Shown here piece by piece: positions 22,828-33,649 of a stretch of DNA of 64,000 nucleotides. The DNA is from JACMQW01 sp964536965 (GTDB lineage Bacteria > Bdellovibrionota > UBA1018): NCBI GenBank assembly GCA_964536965.1, contig CAZIAL010000004.1:62001-126000 (forward strand). Direction: 5' to 3'. Numbering within the stretch: position 1 is the stretch's first letter; each line of letters begins with the position of its first letter. The notes below the pieces were generated by a model. It searched no databases and was not told the DNA's origin. It saw nothing but the letters and a program-made list of their open reading frames with translations. The position numbers were made by a program, and so were the translations under genes.

Positions 22828-25800
22828 TTACGGATTCTGGGTCGCGTCGGTCGAGAAGTTATCAAACACCGCTCCGGTGTTCGCTTCCGCATCGCCTGCG
22901 GCGCAGCTCGCCCCCGTCGTCAGGGCGATGCGCACGGCCGTAACGCTCGATGCGGAATTGCGGCTCCATCTCGGAATCCACTGGTATCGATTCGCCGAGA
23001 ACTCGACGGTGAGATTATCGTTCACCGTATCGTGCCGTATGCGCATGTACCTGTATTTGGAAGTGTTCGCAGTGTACTCGCCTCCGCTGGTGACGCCGCT
23101 CTGTCCCCAGGTTCCGGTCGGGAATTCAAGCTGGGTCCTGAGATCGAGGAAAGTGCCATTCACGAGATACTGCACTACGGATCCGTAAAAAGTCGTGTTC
23201 GCGGATGGGAACAGGCTCAGCATCGTGGACTGACCACAGCCGCTGTTGCTATTGTCCGTATCCCATTTTTTACCCGGCTGGATCAGCTCGACTTCGGCGG
23301 AAGCTCCCGTAAAGTCGTAATCCTCCGTCGTGACGAGTCCGCCGTATCCGCTGAGCGTGGTGCCCAGGGCGAGGCGAATCTGCGAGGCGACTTCGCTCGA
23401 AGTCACTAAATCGGTGAAGTCCGTACACAGACTGCACCATCCCGAGGTGAAGGCGCTGGCCCACTTCGTACCGCTGATCGAGTTATCGTTGAAATCATCC
23501 GACATTCCCGGAGGTGCGGCCTGCGATGTCATAGCAGTGAGTTCGCCATCCGCGATTCGGGTCGGATAGAAGCGGACTTCCTTGATCCAGCCCGTGAAGG
23601 GCTCCCATGGGCTGGAAGTCGTGTTGTTTCCGAAGGATACAGCCGTTGGAACAACCGCGAAGGTATCATTCGTGACGACCTGACCAGACGTCTGACCGTT
23701 GAGGCGAGCCACCGTATCACCCGCAGAAGTGGTGAAGGCCGCTTTAAAATTCGAGGTTCCGAGAATTCCGCCTTCGACCCACTCTCTAAACCAGGCGACG
23801 TTCGCGGAGGCCGGATTTTCTCGATCGACGGCGACGTAGGCACCCGGACGGAGGTTGATGCGATATTTGGTCGCTCCTCCGGAATGGACGCTCATCAGCG
23901 TGGAGGTATTGGCTCCATTTTCTAAAACAGGGGTCATCTTCCAGTCGATGTACCAAGTACCCGAGGAGTTAAACCAGCTACCCAGACCTCCCGTCGTCTC
24001 GAGGTATTCGCTCGAGCGGCTCACCGTCGCGGAGGTGGTCGGAATATAGTTCGTTCCGATGAGCATCGTCGAACCGCCGCCCTGGTCGGGCTGCTCGAGT
24101 TGCGCCCCGTAGATGTAGATATTCCCGGAACCGTTGCCCGCGTAGCTCGCCGTTCCCCCGCTCACGGTCCCGACGGCATGCCCGACTACCGTCGTCGTAT
24201 CGGAAGTCGCCGCAACCGTTAGGCGATACCAGCCATCACCGACGGCTTCGATCGAGTTTCTACCGTCCGCCCATCCGGAACCCCAGTAGCCGGTCGTGCC
24301 GACGGTTCCGGCCGAAAGGTCGAAGAACGCGAAGTAACCTCCGGCTTCGCTATCGACTTCGAGCATGGCATTCGTCCGCGAACCTGCTTTCGCGTAAACC
24401 GAAGCGGCGTACGGAAGGGCAGATGCAGCTTTCGCCCGNNNNNNNNNNATCTGTCGAATGTTGTGTTGCCCCGTCGTCGAATCTTCGACGAGGCTATCCG
24501 CGAAATTCGAGCCCATCGGGTCCGTCGTCGCCGAAGTATTCGTCGTTACCGTAGAGCGTGTCTTCGTCCAGGCCGCGTTGCCGAAGTCTTCCGAATAGAG
24601 CGCGAGGTTCGTCGAGTTCTCGTCGAAGCGAATTCCCCGAGCCGCTTTCGTGATCGGATCGTAATCATAGCGGGGTCCGTTGTACCGAACCGCGGTCGTC
24701 GTCGCCAAATAGGTGCTCGGCGAAAGGTTCTGTTCGAACTGGACTCCCCAGAAAAGAACGCCGTCCGTGGTCGCTCCGACGGTGTTAATTCGGCTACTCG
24801 CGGTGTTCGGATCGTTGTCATCCATGAAAATCGCGCAATCGACGTTCGTCTGCGTATCGCTCATGGCGGTGAGAGAAATTCGGTACCAGTCGTCTCCGAC
24901 GGCGGTAATGGATTTATTCAGATAAGTAATGCCTGCTCCCCAGACATGATGAGACCCGGCGGTGCCTTGGCGGAGATCGAAGTAAACGAGAGCGGCGTTC
25001 GCCGCGCCGCTTGTCTCGATTTCGACCGCCGCGAAGTTGTATCCGTCCGCCTTCGCGTAAACCGAACAGGTGTAAGGCAGGGACAAGGCTGGCTTGCTAA
25101 TGTACTGGTAGACATCCCGAGAGTAATTTCCCACATCCAGTGGGATCATCTTATCGGCGGTCTCCGTTCCGTCTGGAGCGGTAGCGACATCGGCGGAGAC
25201 CGAAACCTGCTGGAGCGTCCACTCGGTGGTATTATCGATCGCCTCGGAATAGAGATGGAAATTATGCGGAGCAAAGCGGAGTTTTCCATCCCGACCATGG
25301 TGCGTGGCTGCGAGAGTGCTACCCGAGCGAGTAAAGGTGAAAGTCTGGTTCCCGACGATGGGCACGATGGTTTCGCGCGTGAAGTCCATGGCGAACGACA
25401 GCGCGGTCGAATCGGTCAGGGTAAAGTTTATCGTCGAAGTGGCTCCCGCTGTTCCGCCGCCACTGGCAGCGGTGTAGGGCGTGGCCGTGTGGGTATACGG
25501 ACCCGGAACGAACTGGAAGAGGGGGGTGTAATTTCCGGTCGAGTCTTGGAGCGTCGCATAAGGAGCTCCATTCTCCGTGCGGCCGTAGATAATCGTCCCG
25601 GAGATCGCGGCGACCACGCTGCCGACGGCGCTCGGGTACGTTACATTGGTTCGGAAGTTCAGGTATCGCGAAGGGAGGGTCGCGAGATCAAGGGTCGCGC
25701 CGTCCGTGAGAGTCTGGATGTCCGCGTCGGTCAGTGCATCGACCACGGTGATCGAAGAGACTTCTGGATACGGAGCGATGATCGTGAAGTCGGCCGAAGT

Positions 25801-28800
25801 ATAGCTGCCCGAGTTCCCCGCGACGTCCGAGATCGCGGCCATGACTTTCGCCTGGGCCGACGGGTCGTTCACTACCGTCCAGCTGTGGGTGCCATCGTTC
25901 GCGGTTTGGTCGACGATCGTCTGGAACGCGCCGCCGCCGACGTTATAATCGAGGTCGACTAGCATCCCCGTCAGCCCGGACCCGCCGTCCGAGGCGGTCC
26001 AGGTGATGTCTTTCGCTTCGCCCACGGCCCAGGTGCTTCCGCCCGCGGGAGCGGTCACGGTAATCGTGGGCGCGACGGTATCTTTCTGGAAGGCGCGGGA
26101 GGCCTGGGGGGCCGCGTTTCCGGCGGCATCGCTCATATCCGCGAGGAGCGTCGTCGCGCCTTGGCCGGCGGCGGAGAAATCCGCGTTCGCGGACCAGGTT
26201 CCGGCCGCGCAGGTCGTGGATCCGGTGGCTCCACCCGAGAAGGTGATGGTTTGCCCGTTATCGGCGGCGGAGCAAGTGCCCGCGACGGGGAAGGCGGAAT
26301 GGTTGGTGGAATTCATCCAGGCGTTCGCCGCGGGAGAGGTAATCGCGAGGGTCGGTGCGGAGGTGTCCTTCACGTAGTTCCGCTGGACGGTCGCCGAGGT
26401 GTTTCCGGCCGCATCGTCGGTTGCGATATCGAACCAGTGGGTACCCTGTCCGAGGGCCGAGACGTCGACGGTGATGGAGAAAGCTCCTGCGGTGCAGGTA
26501 TCGGATCCGGCGACGGGCGCCGAGAGAGTGACTGTGCGGCCGTTATCGGAGCAGGTGCCTTGGAAGTTAAAGGCGGCCATGTTTCCGGAAGTGATGAAGG
26601 CGCCTGCGGCCGGAGTGGTAAAGGCCAGGGTAGGCGCGGAGGTGTCTTTCGTGAAGTTTCGCGAGACCTGGGTCGCGGGGTTACCCGCGGCGTCGCTATG
26701 GTCGACGTCGATGGTGACGGCGCCCTGTCCCGCGGTGGTGAAATCGAGGTTGGCGCTCCAGGCACCCGCGGTACAGGTGACGGTGGCGGAAGCATCGCCC
26801 GAGATGACGACGTCTTCTCCGTTCGCACCGCAGGTACCCGTGACGGCGAAGGCGGTGACGTTCGAGGAATTAATATAACTTCCCGCCGCTGGGGTCGAGA
26901 TCGCAAGCGCAGGGGCGGTCGCATCCTTATTAAAGGTGCGGGAGACCTGGGTCGCGGCATTGCCGGCGACGTCGGTCATATCGAGATCGACGGTGAAATC
27001 CCCTTCCGCGAGACCCGAAATATTGGCCGTGATCGTAAAGGCTCCGGCCGTGCAAGTCGCGTTCGCCGTGTAAGCCCCAGTCAGATAGACGACCCGACCA
27101 TTGTCCGAACACGTTCCGCTGACCTGAAAGGCCGCAGTTCCCGCGGCATTCACCACGCTCGCCGCAGCCGGCGAAGTGATTGCGAGGGTCGGTGCGGTTT
27201 TGTCGAGGTTGAATGAGCGAGAATCCGAAGCAGGGTTTCCGGCCGCGTCGAGATGCTGGACGGTGAGCGAGTAGGCGCCGTCGGTCGCGGTGGTGAAGTC
27301 GTAGTTAATGGACCAAGTTCCGCCGGCGCAGGTGGTGCTGAGATTCGCTCCGCTTGGGCGAGAGAGGGAAACATCCTCTCCGTTGTCAGAGCAGGTTCCG
27401 CTGACGGGAAACGCGGCTTGGTTGGCGATATTCGCATAGGTGCCCGCCGCCGGACTGGTGATGGCGACGGTTGGTGCGGCAACGTCTTTGACGAAGGTGC
27501 CGGAGTCTTGGGTGGCGGGGTTACCCGCCGCGTCCGAATGATTCACGTTGATCGTGACGTTTCCGGCGGCGGCGGCGGTGAAGTCTAAGTTGGCCGACCA
27601 GGCACCCGCGGTACAGGTGACGGTGGCGGCGGCATCTCCCGTGATGACGACGTCGCGGGTGTTCTCCGAGCAGGTACCGCTGACGGCGAAGGAGGCCATC
27701 GTTGACGAGTTCATGTAACTCATGTCCGCGGGACTGACGCCAGCGACGGTCGGAAGGACGGTATCTTTAATAAACGTACGCGAAGCCTGGGTAGCAGAGT
27801 TGCCGACGGCATCCGAGTGATCGACGTTAATGGTGGCGTTGCCCTGGCCGGCGGCGGTGAAGTCTAAGTTGGCCGACCAGGCACCCGCGGTACAGGTAAC
27901 CGTTGCCGAGGCAGCGCCCGAGATGACGACGTCACGCGTATTCTCCGAGCAGGTGCCGGTGACGGCGAAGGCGGCGACGTTCGCGGCGTTAATATAAGAG
28001 TTCGCCGCCGGCGTGGAGATCGCCACGGTCGGTACGCCGACGTCTTTGTTAAAGTTTCGGTTCTGGGTCGTGGCCGGATTGCCGGCCACATCGCTATGGT
28101 TGACCGCAATCGAAACGGCGCCGTCGGATGCGGCCGTGAAATCTAAGTTGGCCGACCAGGCACCCGCCGTACAGGTCACGGTAGCCGAAGCATCGCCCGA
28201 GATGACGACATCACGCGTATTCTCCGAGCAAGTGCCGGTGACGGCGTAAGCGGCGAAGTTCGCGGCCGTGATGTTCGATCCATCGGCCGGGGTGGAGATG
28301 GCAAGCGTTGGGATCCCCGTATCTTTAATAAACGTACGCGAGGCCTGGACGGCGGGGTTTCCACCCGCATCCGAGTGATCGACGTTAATGGTGGCGTTGC
28401 CCTGGCCGGCGGCGGTGAAGTNNNNNNNNNNNNNNNNNNNNNNNNNNNNNNNNNNNNNNNNNNNNNNNNNNNNNNNNNNNNNNNNNNNNNNNNNNNNNNN
28501 NNNNNNNNNNNNNNNNNNNNNGTTCGCCGCCGGCGTGGAGATCGCCACGGTCGGTACGCCGACGTCTTTGTTAAAGCTACGATTCTGGGTGATGGCCGGG
28601 TTTCCGAGCGCGTCACTATGGTTCACCGCAATCGAAACGGCGCCATCAGCCGCCAACGTGAAATCGAGGTTGGCGGTCCAGGCGCCGGCCGTACAGGTCA
28701 CGGTGGCCGAGGCATCGCCCGTGATGACGACGTCGCGCGTATTCTCCGAGCAGGTTCCATCGACCGTGAACGAGGCAACGTTTCCGGCGTTCACCGCCGA

Positions 28801-31800
28801 GCCGGCGGCTGGGTTTGCGATCGTAAGCGTCGGGATGCCCGTGTCCTTGTTAAACGTCCGCGAGGCTTGGACGGCGCTGTTTCCGGCCGCATCCGTATGG
28901 TCGACATCGATCGTGACCGGACCGTCGGAGGCGGAAGTAAAATCAAGGCTCGCGCTCCAGGCGCCGGCCGTACACACGACCGTGGCCGAAGCATCGCCCG
29001 AGATGACGACGTTACGCGTATTCTCCGAGCAGGTGCCGTCCACGGCAAAGGTCGCGAAGTTCACCGTATAGATGCCGGCCCCGGCGGCTGGGTTACTGAT
29101 CGCAAGGGTCGGAACGACGGTATCTTTCGTAAAGTTTCGGGACGCCTGGACGGCGTTGTTTCCGCCGGCATCACTGTGGTTCACGTTGATCGTGACGACG
29201 CCCTGGGCGGCGGCCGTGAAATCGAGGTTCGCACTCCAGGCTCCGGCGGTACAGGTGACGGTGGCCGAGGCAGCGCCCGAGATGACGACGTCACGCGTAT
29301 TCTCCGAGCAAGAGCCATCGACGGCAAAGGAGGAGACGTTACTCGTATTGATGTAGGCCAGCGCGGCTGGATTATCGATATCCACGGTCGGGACGCCGGA
29401 GTCTTTGTTAAAGCTACGGTTCTGGGTGATGGCCACGTTTCCGGCCGCATCGTTATGATTTACGGCAATCGAAACGGCGCCGTCGGAAGCGGCCGAGAAG
29501 TCTAGGTTGGCAGACCACGCTCCGGCGGTACAGCTGACGGTCGCCGAGGCATCGCCCGTGATGACGACGTCACGCGTATTCTCCGAGCAAGTGCCATCGA
29601 CCGTAAACGAGGCCATGTTTCCGGCCGTGACGTTTGCCCCGGCGGCTGGGTTACTGATCGCAAGGGTCGGAACGACGGTATCTTTCGTAANNNNNNNNNN
29701 NNNNNNNNNNNNNNNNNNNNNNNNNNNNNNNNNNNNNNNNNNNNNNNNNNNNNNNNNNNNNNNNNNNNNNNNNNNNNNNNNNNNNNNNNNTCGAAACGGC
29801 GCCGTCGGAAGCGGCCGAGAAGTCTAGGTTGGCAGACCACGCTCCCGCGGTACAGCTGACGGTCGCCGAGGCATCGCCCGTGATGACGACGTCGCGCGTA
29901 TTCTCCGAGCAGGTGCCATCGACCGTAAACGAGGCGACGGAGGCTAGGTTAATGGTCGAGCCGGCGGCCGGATTCGAGATCGCCAGGGTCGGTGGGGTCA
30001 CGTCTTTGGTAAACGAGCGGTTCTGGGTCGTGGCCGGATTCCCGGCCGCATCCGCGTGATTCACGGCGATCGAGACGGCGCCCGCGGCGGCGGCGGTGAA
30101 GTCTAAGTTCGCAGTCCACGCTCCCGCGGTACAGGCGACCGTGGCCGCGGCATCGCCCGTGATGACGACGTCGCGCGTATTCTCCGAGCAGGTGCCATCG
30201 ACGGTAAACGAGGCGACGTTCGCGGCGTTCACCGCGGAGCCGGCGGCCGGGTTACTGATAGCGAGGGTCGGCAGCACCGTGTCTTTTACGAAGTTACGCG
30301 AGGCCTGGACGGCGTTGTTTCCGCCGGCATCACTGTGGTTCACGTTGATCGTGACGGTGCCCTGGGCGGCGGCGGTGAAGTCTAAGTTCGCACTCCAGGC
30401 TCCGGCGGTACAGGTGACGGTGGCCGAGGCATCGCCCGAGATGACGACGTTACGCGTATTCTCCGAGCAGGCGCCATCGACGGTGAACGCGGCGACGTTG
30501 GCGGCGTTAATATAGGTATTGGCCGCGGGATTGGCGATCGTGACGGTGGGGAGGCCCGTATCTTTCACGAACGCGCGGGTCACTTGGGGGGCCGGGTTTC
30601 CGGCCGCATCGCTGTGGTCGACGGCGATGGAGACGGCGCCATCGGCGGCGGCGGTGAAGTCTAAGTTGGCCGACCAGGCTCCGGCGGTACAGGCGACCGT
30701 GGCCGCGGCATCGCCCGAGATCACGACGTTACGCGTATTCTCCGAGCAGGTTCCATCGACGGTGAAGGCGGCGACCGAGCCGGCGCCGATGATGGAGCCC
30801 GCGGCCGGGTTACTGATCGCAAGCGTCGGCGCGAGGGTATCTTTCGTAAACGAGCGGTTGTCCTGGGGAGCGTTGTTTCCGGCCGCATCGTTATGGTTCA
30901 CCAGAATCGTGACGACGCCCTGGGCGGCGGCGGTGAAGTTCAGGTTGGCACTCCATGCACCCGCGGTACAGACGACGGTAGCCGTCGCATCGCCGGTGAT
31001 GACGACGTTACGCGTATTCTCCGAGCAGGTGCCATCGACGGCAAACGCGGCTTGGTTGGCGAGATTCACGAACGTGCCGGCGGCCGGGTTCGAGATCGCC
31101 ACCGTTGGCGCCGCCGTATCTTTGGTAAAGGCGCGCGACGCCTGTACGGCCGCGTTTCCGGCCGCATCCGTGTGGTTGGCGAATACGGTGACGGTGCCAT
31201 CCGCCGCGGCCGAGAAATCGAGGTTCGCGCTCCAGGCTCCGCCCGAGCAAAGCACCGTGGCGGAAGCCGCACCCGAGATCACGACGTTCCGGCCCGTCTC
31301 CGAGCAGGTTCCCGTGACGGCGACCGCCGCGATTCCCGAAGATCCAAGCAGCGTGCCTGCGGGCGGGTTGGCGAAGGCCACCGTCGGCACGGCCGAATCG
31401 AGCGTGACGGGAGCCGCGGCCACGCGCAGCGAAACGTTTCCGGCGGCATCGCGGAGCCAGAACGAAAGTTCCTTTGGACCATCTACCGCCGCGACCGTGT
31501 AGGCCGCGGGCAGGGCGCCGGCGGTCCAGGTGCAGTTCGCGAGGTTGGTGTCGTTTTCCTGGATGCAGTAGTGCGAGTAGGGAAGATTCGTGACCGCGCC
31601 GTAAGAGAGGGCATACGAAGTGGAATTCGTGGGATTCGAATTGGTCACGGTCGCCGAGGCGAGAATCGGAGGAGTGCGATCGATGACGACGGTATTCGAG
31701 CTGATGACGGTCGAGGTACCGAACGAGTTCCGGAAATAGGCGGAGAGTTCGAGCATCCCGTCGGGGGCGGAATCGAGATATTGGAGGGGAAGGGCGCCGC

Positions 31801-32107
31801 TCTTCCAGATGCAGGTCCCGGAGTCGGTGGAGTTCTCGAGCAGGCAGTACTGGTCGTAGGTACCGACGAGGAGACCCCAGTCGAGGTCGAGGGGGTTCCC
31901 GCGGGTGGGCGTCGAGTTCAGGATGGTGAGGGAGGTCATGGCCGGCGCGGAGGTCGCGATGCCGTCGGTGGCCGTGCTGGCCGCACGGCGAAGGGCGGTG
32001 ATCTGCGAACCGCAACCGCTCAGGGTGATTGCGAGCAGAAGACCCGCGACTTGAGTCACGCGCGCAGCTGTCCCGACAATGTTTGGAAGAAAGAGTCCTA
32101 ACCGCAA
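22828..32107 (-). CDS. Giant multi-repeat Ig-like surface lipoprotein (three assembly gaps)
   Basis: Best start is TTG at 32107, behind GAGG, opening a lipoprotein signal (LLLAITLSGCGS). The frame runs to 22828 across N runs at 29691-29790, 28422-28521 and 24439-24448; the 100-N gaps are of arbitrary size and break the frame in the first, so length is at least about 3,090 residues. Order: N-terminal Cys-bearing modules (YDQYCLLENSTDSGTCIWKSG, YSHYCIQENDTNLANC), at least 19 Ig-like modules of 93 residues each (consensus PTLAISNPAAG... AFTVDGTCSENTRNVVISGDASATVTC... DFTAA... VNHSDAAGN), one Fn-like module (TITVTAPAGGSTWAVG), two ConA-like modules (NLALYSEDFGNAAW), a LamG-like jelly roll and a C-terminal ConA-like domain ending FDNFSTDATQNP. 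Likely a surface adhesin or stalk; target unknown. Confidence 0.85.
24439..24448. other. Assembly gap (10 N)
   Basis: Ten N within the ConA-like part of the giant gene. With the flanking bases it keeps the reading frame (four unknown codons). Confidence 0.95.
28422..28521. other. Assembly gap (100 N) inside the repeat array
   Basis: Exactly 100 N. The flanks (PAAN before, FTAAGQGNATINVDHSD after, reading the gene) match one module from about residue 11 to 58, so one partial module of roughly 140 bases, or that plus whole units, is missing. Confidence 0.95.
29691..29790. other. Assembly gap (100 N) inside the repeat array
   Basis: Exactly 100 N, flanked by two near-identical repeat units. 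The missing part of one module would be about 60 bases, plus an unknown number of whole 279-bp units; the placeholder length breaks the frame artificially. Confidence 0.95.
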
Positions 32108-32109
32108 AA

Positions 32110-32158
32110 CGTACCTCAATGACTCGGAAAAATTTAAATAGTGATCGACTTGTTTAAT
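32110..32158 (-). repeat. 49-bp direct repeat, copy 2 (leader of giant gene)
   Basis: Identical to 22629-22677. It lies directly upstream of the TTG start and includes the ribosome site and the TATTTAAAT promoter-like segment on the minus strand. Weaker similarity continues upstream (CGCTTTCGAAAAAAACTGCG versus CGCTCGGAAAGAAAATGCG). Confidence 0.9.
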
Positions 32159-32332
32159 GATCGGATAGATCGCTTTCGAAAAAAACTGCGCCGTTTTGGA
32201 CACAGGTTCCAGCGCGTAAATATGCGACCTGAGGAGGTGAGGATCTCCTAAGGAAGCGCAAGGATTTCGAATGACCGCGCCGTTTGAATCTTGACGGTCG
32301 AATCCGCCAAATTTCTCCTCCATACTTATGGG

Positions 32333-33622
32333 ATGAAAGCGAATGGCTACGCCCTCTCCGACCCGGGATTGAAACGATCCGCGAACGAAGATTTTTTCCT
32401 GATGGACGAGGAGATCGGCCTCTTCGTCGTCTGCGACGGAGTCGGTGGACATGTCGCCGGGGGCACGGCGAGCGATATGGCCGGACGAATGATTCGTCAG
32501 GTGATGAACGACGGACGCACCATCCTTCAGAAATACAATGCGGATCGATCGCTGAAAAACCGCGCGATCGTCGCGGGACTGCTCCAGAAGGCGATCCAGA
32601 CCGCGAACGAACAGATTTATCGCATGGCCGAAGTCGATGTCGTGAAGCGCGGGATGTGTACGACCGTCGCCGCGCTGGTCGTGCTCGACGATTACGCGAT
32701 TCTCGCCCACGTCGGAGATTCCCGAGTCTATCTCCACCGCACCAATCAGGTTCACCAGCTCACCGAAGACCATAAGTACGCCATCGAGATGGTGAAGCGC
32801 GGAATGATGAAGCCGGAGGATGCCGCGAAATCCCCCCAGGCGAACGTGCTCACGCGTGCCGTCGGCATTCAGCCTTCCGTGCAGGTCGATACGCTCCAGC
32901 TCGAGCTCGCGGCCGGCGACATGTTCCTGATCTGCTCGGACGGCCTGCATAACTACGCCGACCGGAACGAACTGAAGAATCGGTTCGCCGGAGCCGATCC
33001 GAAGGCGCTCCCGAACCAGCTCGTCGAGTTCGCGAAGTCCCAGGGCGGCGCCGACAATGTGACCGTCATCTGCGTGAAACTCGAAATGGAAAAGACGGCG
33101 AAGGACGACGTCGTCGATGCGCTGAAAAAGACCGAAATTTTTGGAAAAATTCCGATGTTCCGTTACCTCGGTTACACCGAGATGACGAAGGTTCTCGCGA
33201 TCGCGCATCTGAAACAGTTTCCCGCCGGGGCCTCCGTCGTAAAGCAGGGGGATCCCAGCGACGAAATGTACATCATCGCCGCCGGGGAAACCGACGTGCT
33301 GAAGAACGGCGTGAAGATCGCCGAGCGGAAGAAAGGCGACTTCTTCGGCGAGATGGGTATTTTCGACAACGCTCCCCGATCGGCTACCGTCAACGCGAGA
33401 AACGCCGTGACCGCGATCACGCTCCACCGTCGGGATCTGCTGGAGCTCCTGCGCCAGGAATCGCAGATCGCGGTGAAACTCCTCTGGGCGCTGAACCGCG
33501 AGCTGAACGAGCGAATTCGAAAGGCCTCCGAAGACGTCGCGAATCGCGCCGGCGCTCCGAAAGTCGAAACCGCCGAGACGGCCGAAGTGCTCCCCTTTAA
33601 CTTCGAAGTCACCCGCTATTAA
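32333..33622 (+). CDS. PP2C-type protein phosphatase fused to a cyclic-nucleotide-binding domain
   Basis: 429 residues from the ATG at 32333 (a TTG at 32291 would add 14). Residues 1-235 are a PP2C/PrpC Ser/Thr phosphatase: RSANEDFF, metal-binding DGVGGHVAGG, TTVAALVV, AHVGDSRVYL, LICSDGLHNY, GGADNVTVI. Residues about 275-400 form a cNMP-binding domain: LKQFPAGASVVKQGDPSDEMYIIAAGETDVL, KKGDFFGEMGIFDNAPRSATVNA, with the FGEMxxF...RSATV phosphate-binding cassette. The combination suggests a phosphatase controlled by cAMP or cGMP. Divergent from the giant adhesin gene over about 225 bases. Confidence 0.92.
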   Translation: MKANGYALSDPGLKRSANEDFFLMDEEIGLFVVCDGVGGHVAGGTASDMAGRMIRQVMNDGRTILQKYNADRSLKNRAIVAGLLQKAIQTANEQIYRMAEVDVVKRGMCTTVAALVVLDDYAILAHVGDSRVYLHRTNQVHQLTEDHKYAIEMVKRGMMKPEDAAKSPQANVLTRAVGIQPSVQVDTLQLELAAGDMFLICSDGLHNYADRNELKNRFAGADPKALPNQLVEFAKSQGGADNVTVICVKLEMEKTAKDDVVDALKKTEIFGKIPMFRYLGYTEMTKVLAIAHLKQFPAGASVVKQGDPSDEMYIIAAGETDVLKNGVKIAERKKGDFFGEMGIFDNAPRSATVNARNAVTAITLHRRDLLELLRQESQIAVKLLWALNRELNERIRKASEDVANRAGAPKVETAETAEVLPFNFEVTRY

Positions 33623-33649
33623 GTCACCCGCTACCAAGGCGGGTTCGGG

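Larger units (their letters stand above)
26077..31394 (-). repeat. Tandem array of 279-bp units encoding 93-residue Ig-like modules
   Basis: At least 19 units in tandem, spaced 276-282 bp apart (for example the conserved ATTCTCCGAGCA block recurs about every 279 bases). Units in the middle of the array are nearly identical at base level over long stretches (29469-29521 equals 29791-29842); units at both ends are more diverged. Each module has two Cys, in GTCSEN and TVTCTAG. Confidence 0.92.

Noticed and set aside
22660..29840. Long plus-strand frames across the repeat array (for example 24463-25962, 28375-29505, 30519-31502)
   Set aside because: Repetitive complement of the Ig-module array; low-complexity Arg/Gly or Val/Ala composition and no start signals.
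26077..31394. CRISPR array
   Set aside because: The regular repeats are 279 bp in-frame protein modules without spacers.
32291..33637. Minus-strand extension of the giant gene frame up to 33637
   Set aside because: It runs opposite the clear PP2C-cNMP gene and past the 49-bp leader; the lipoprotein signal from TTG 32107 is the sensible start.
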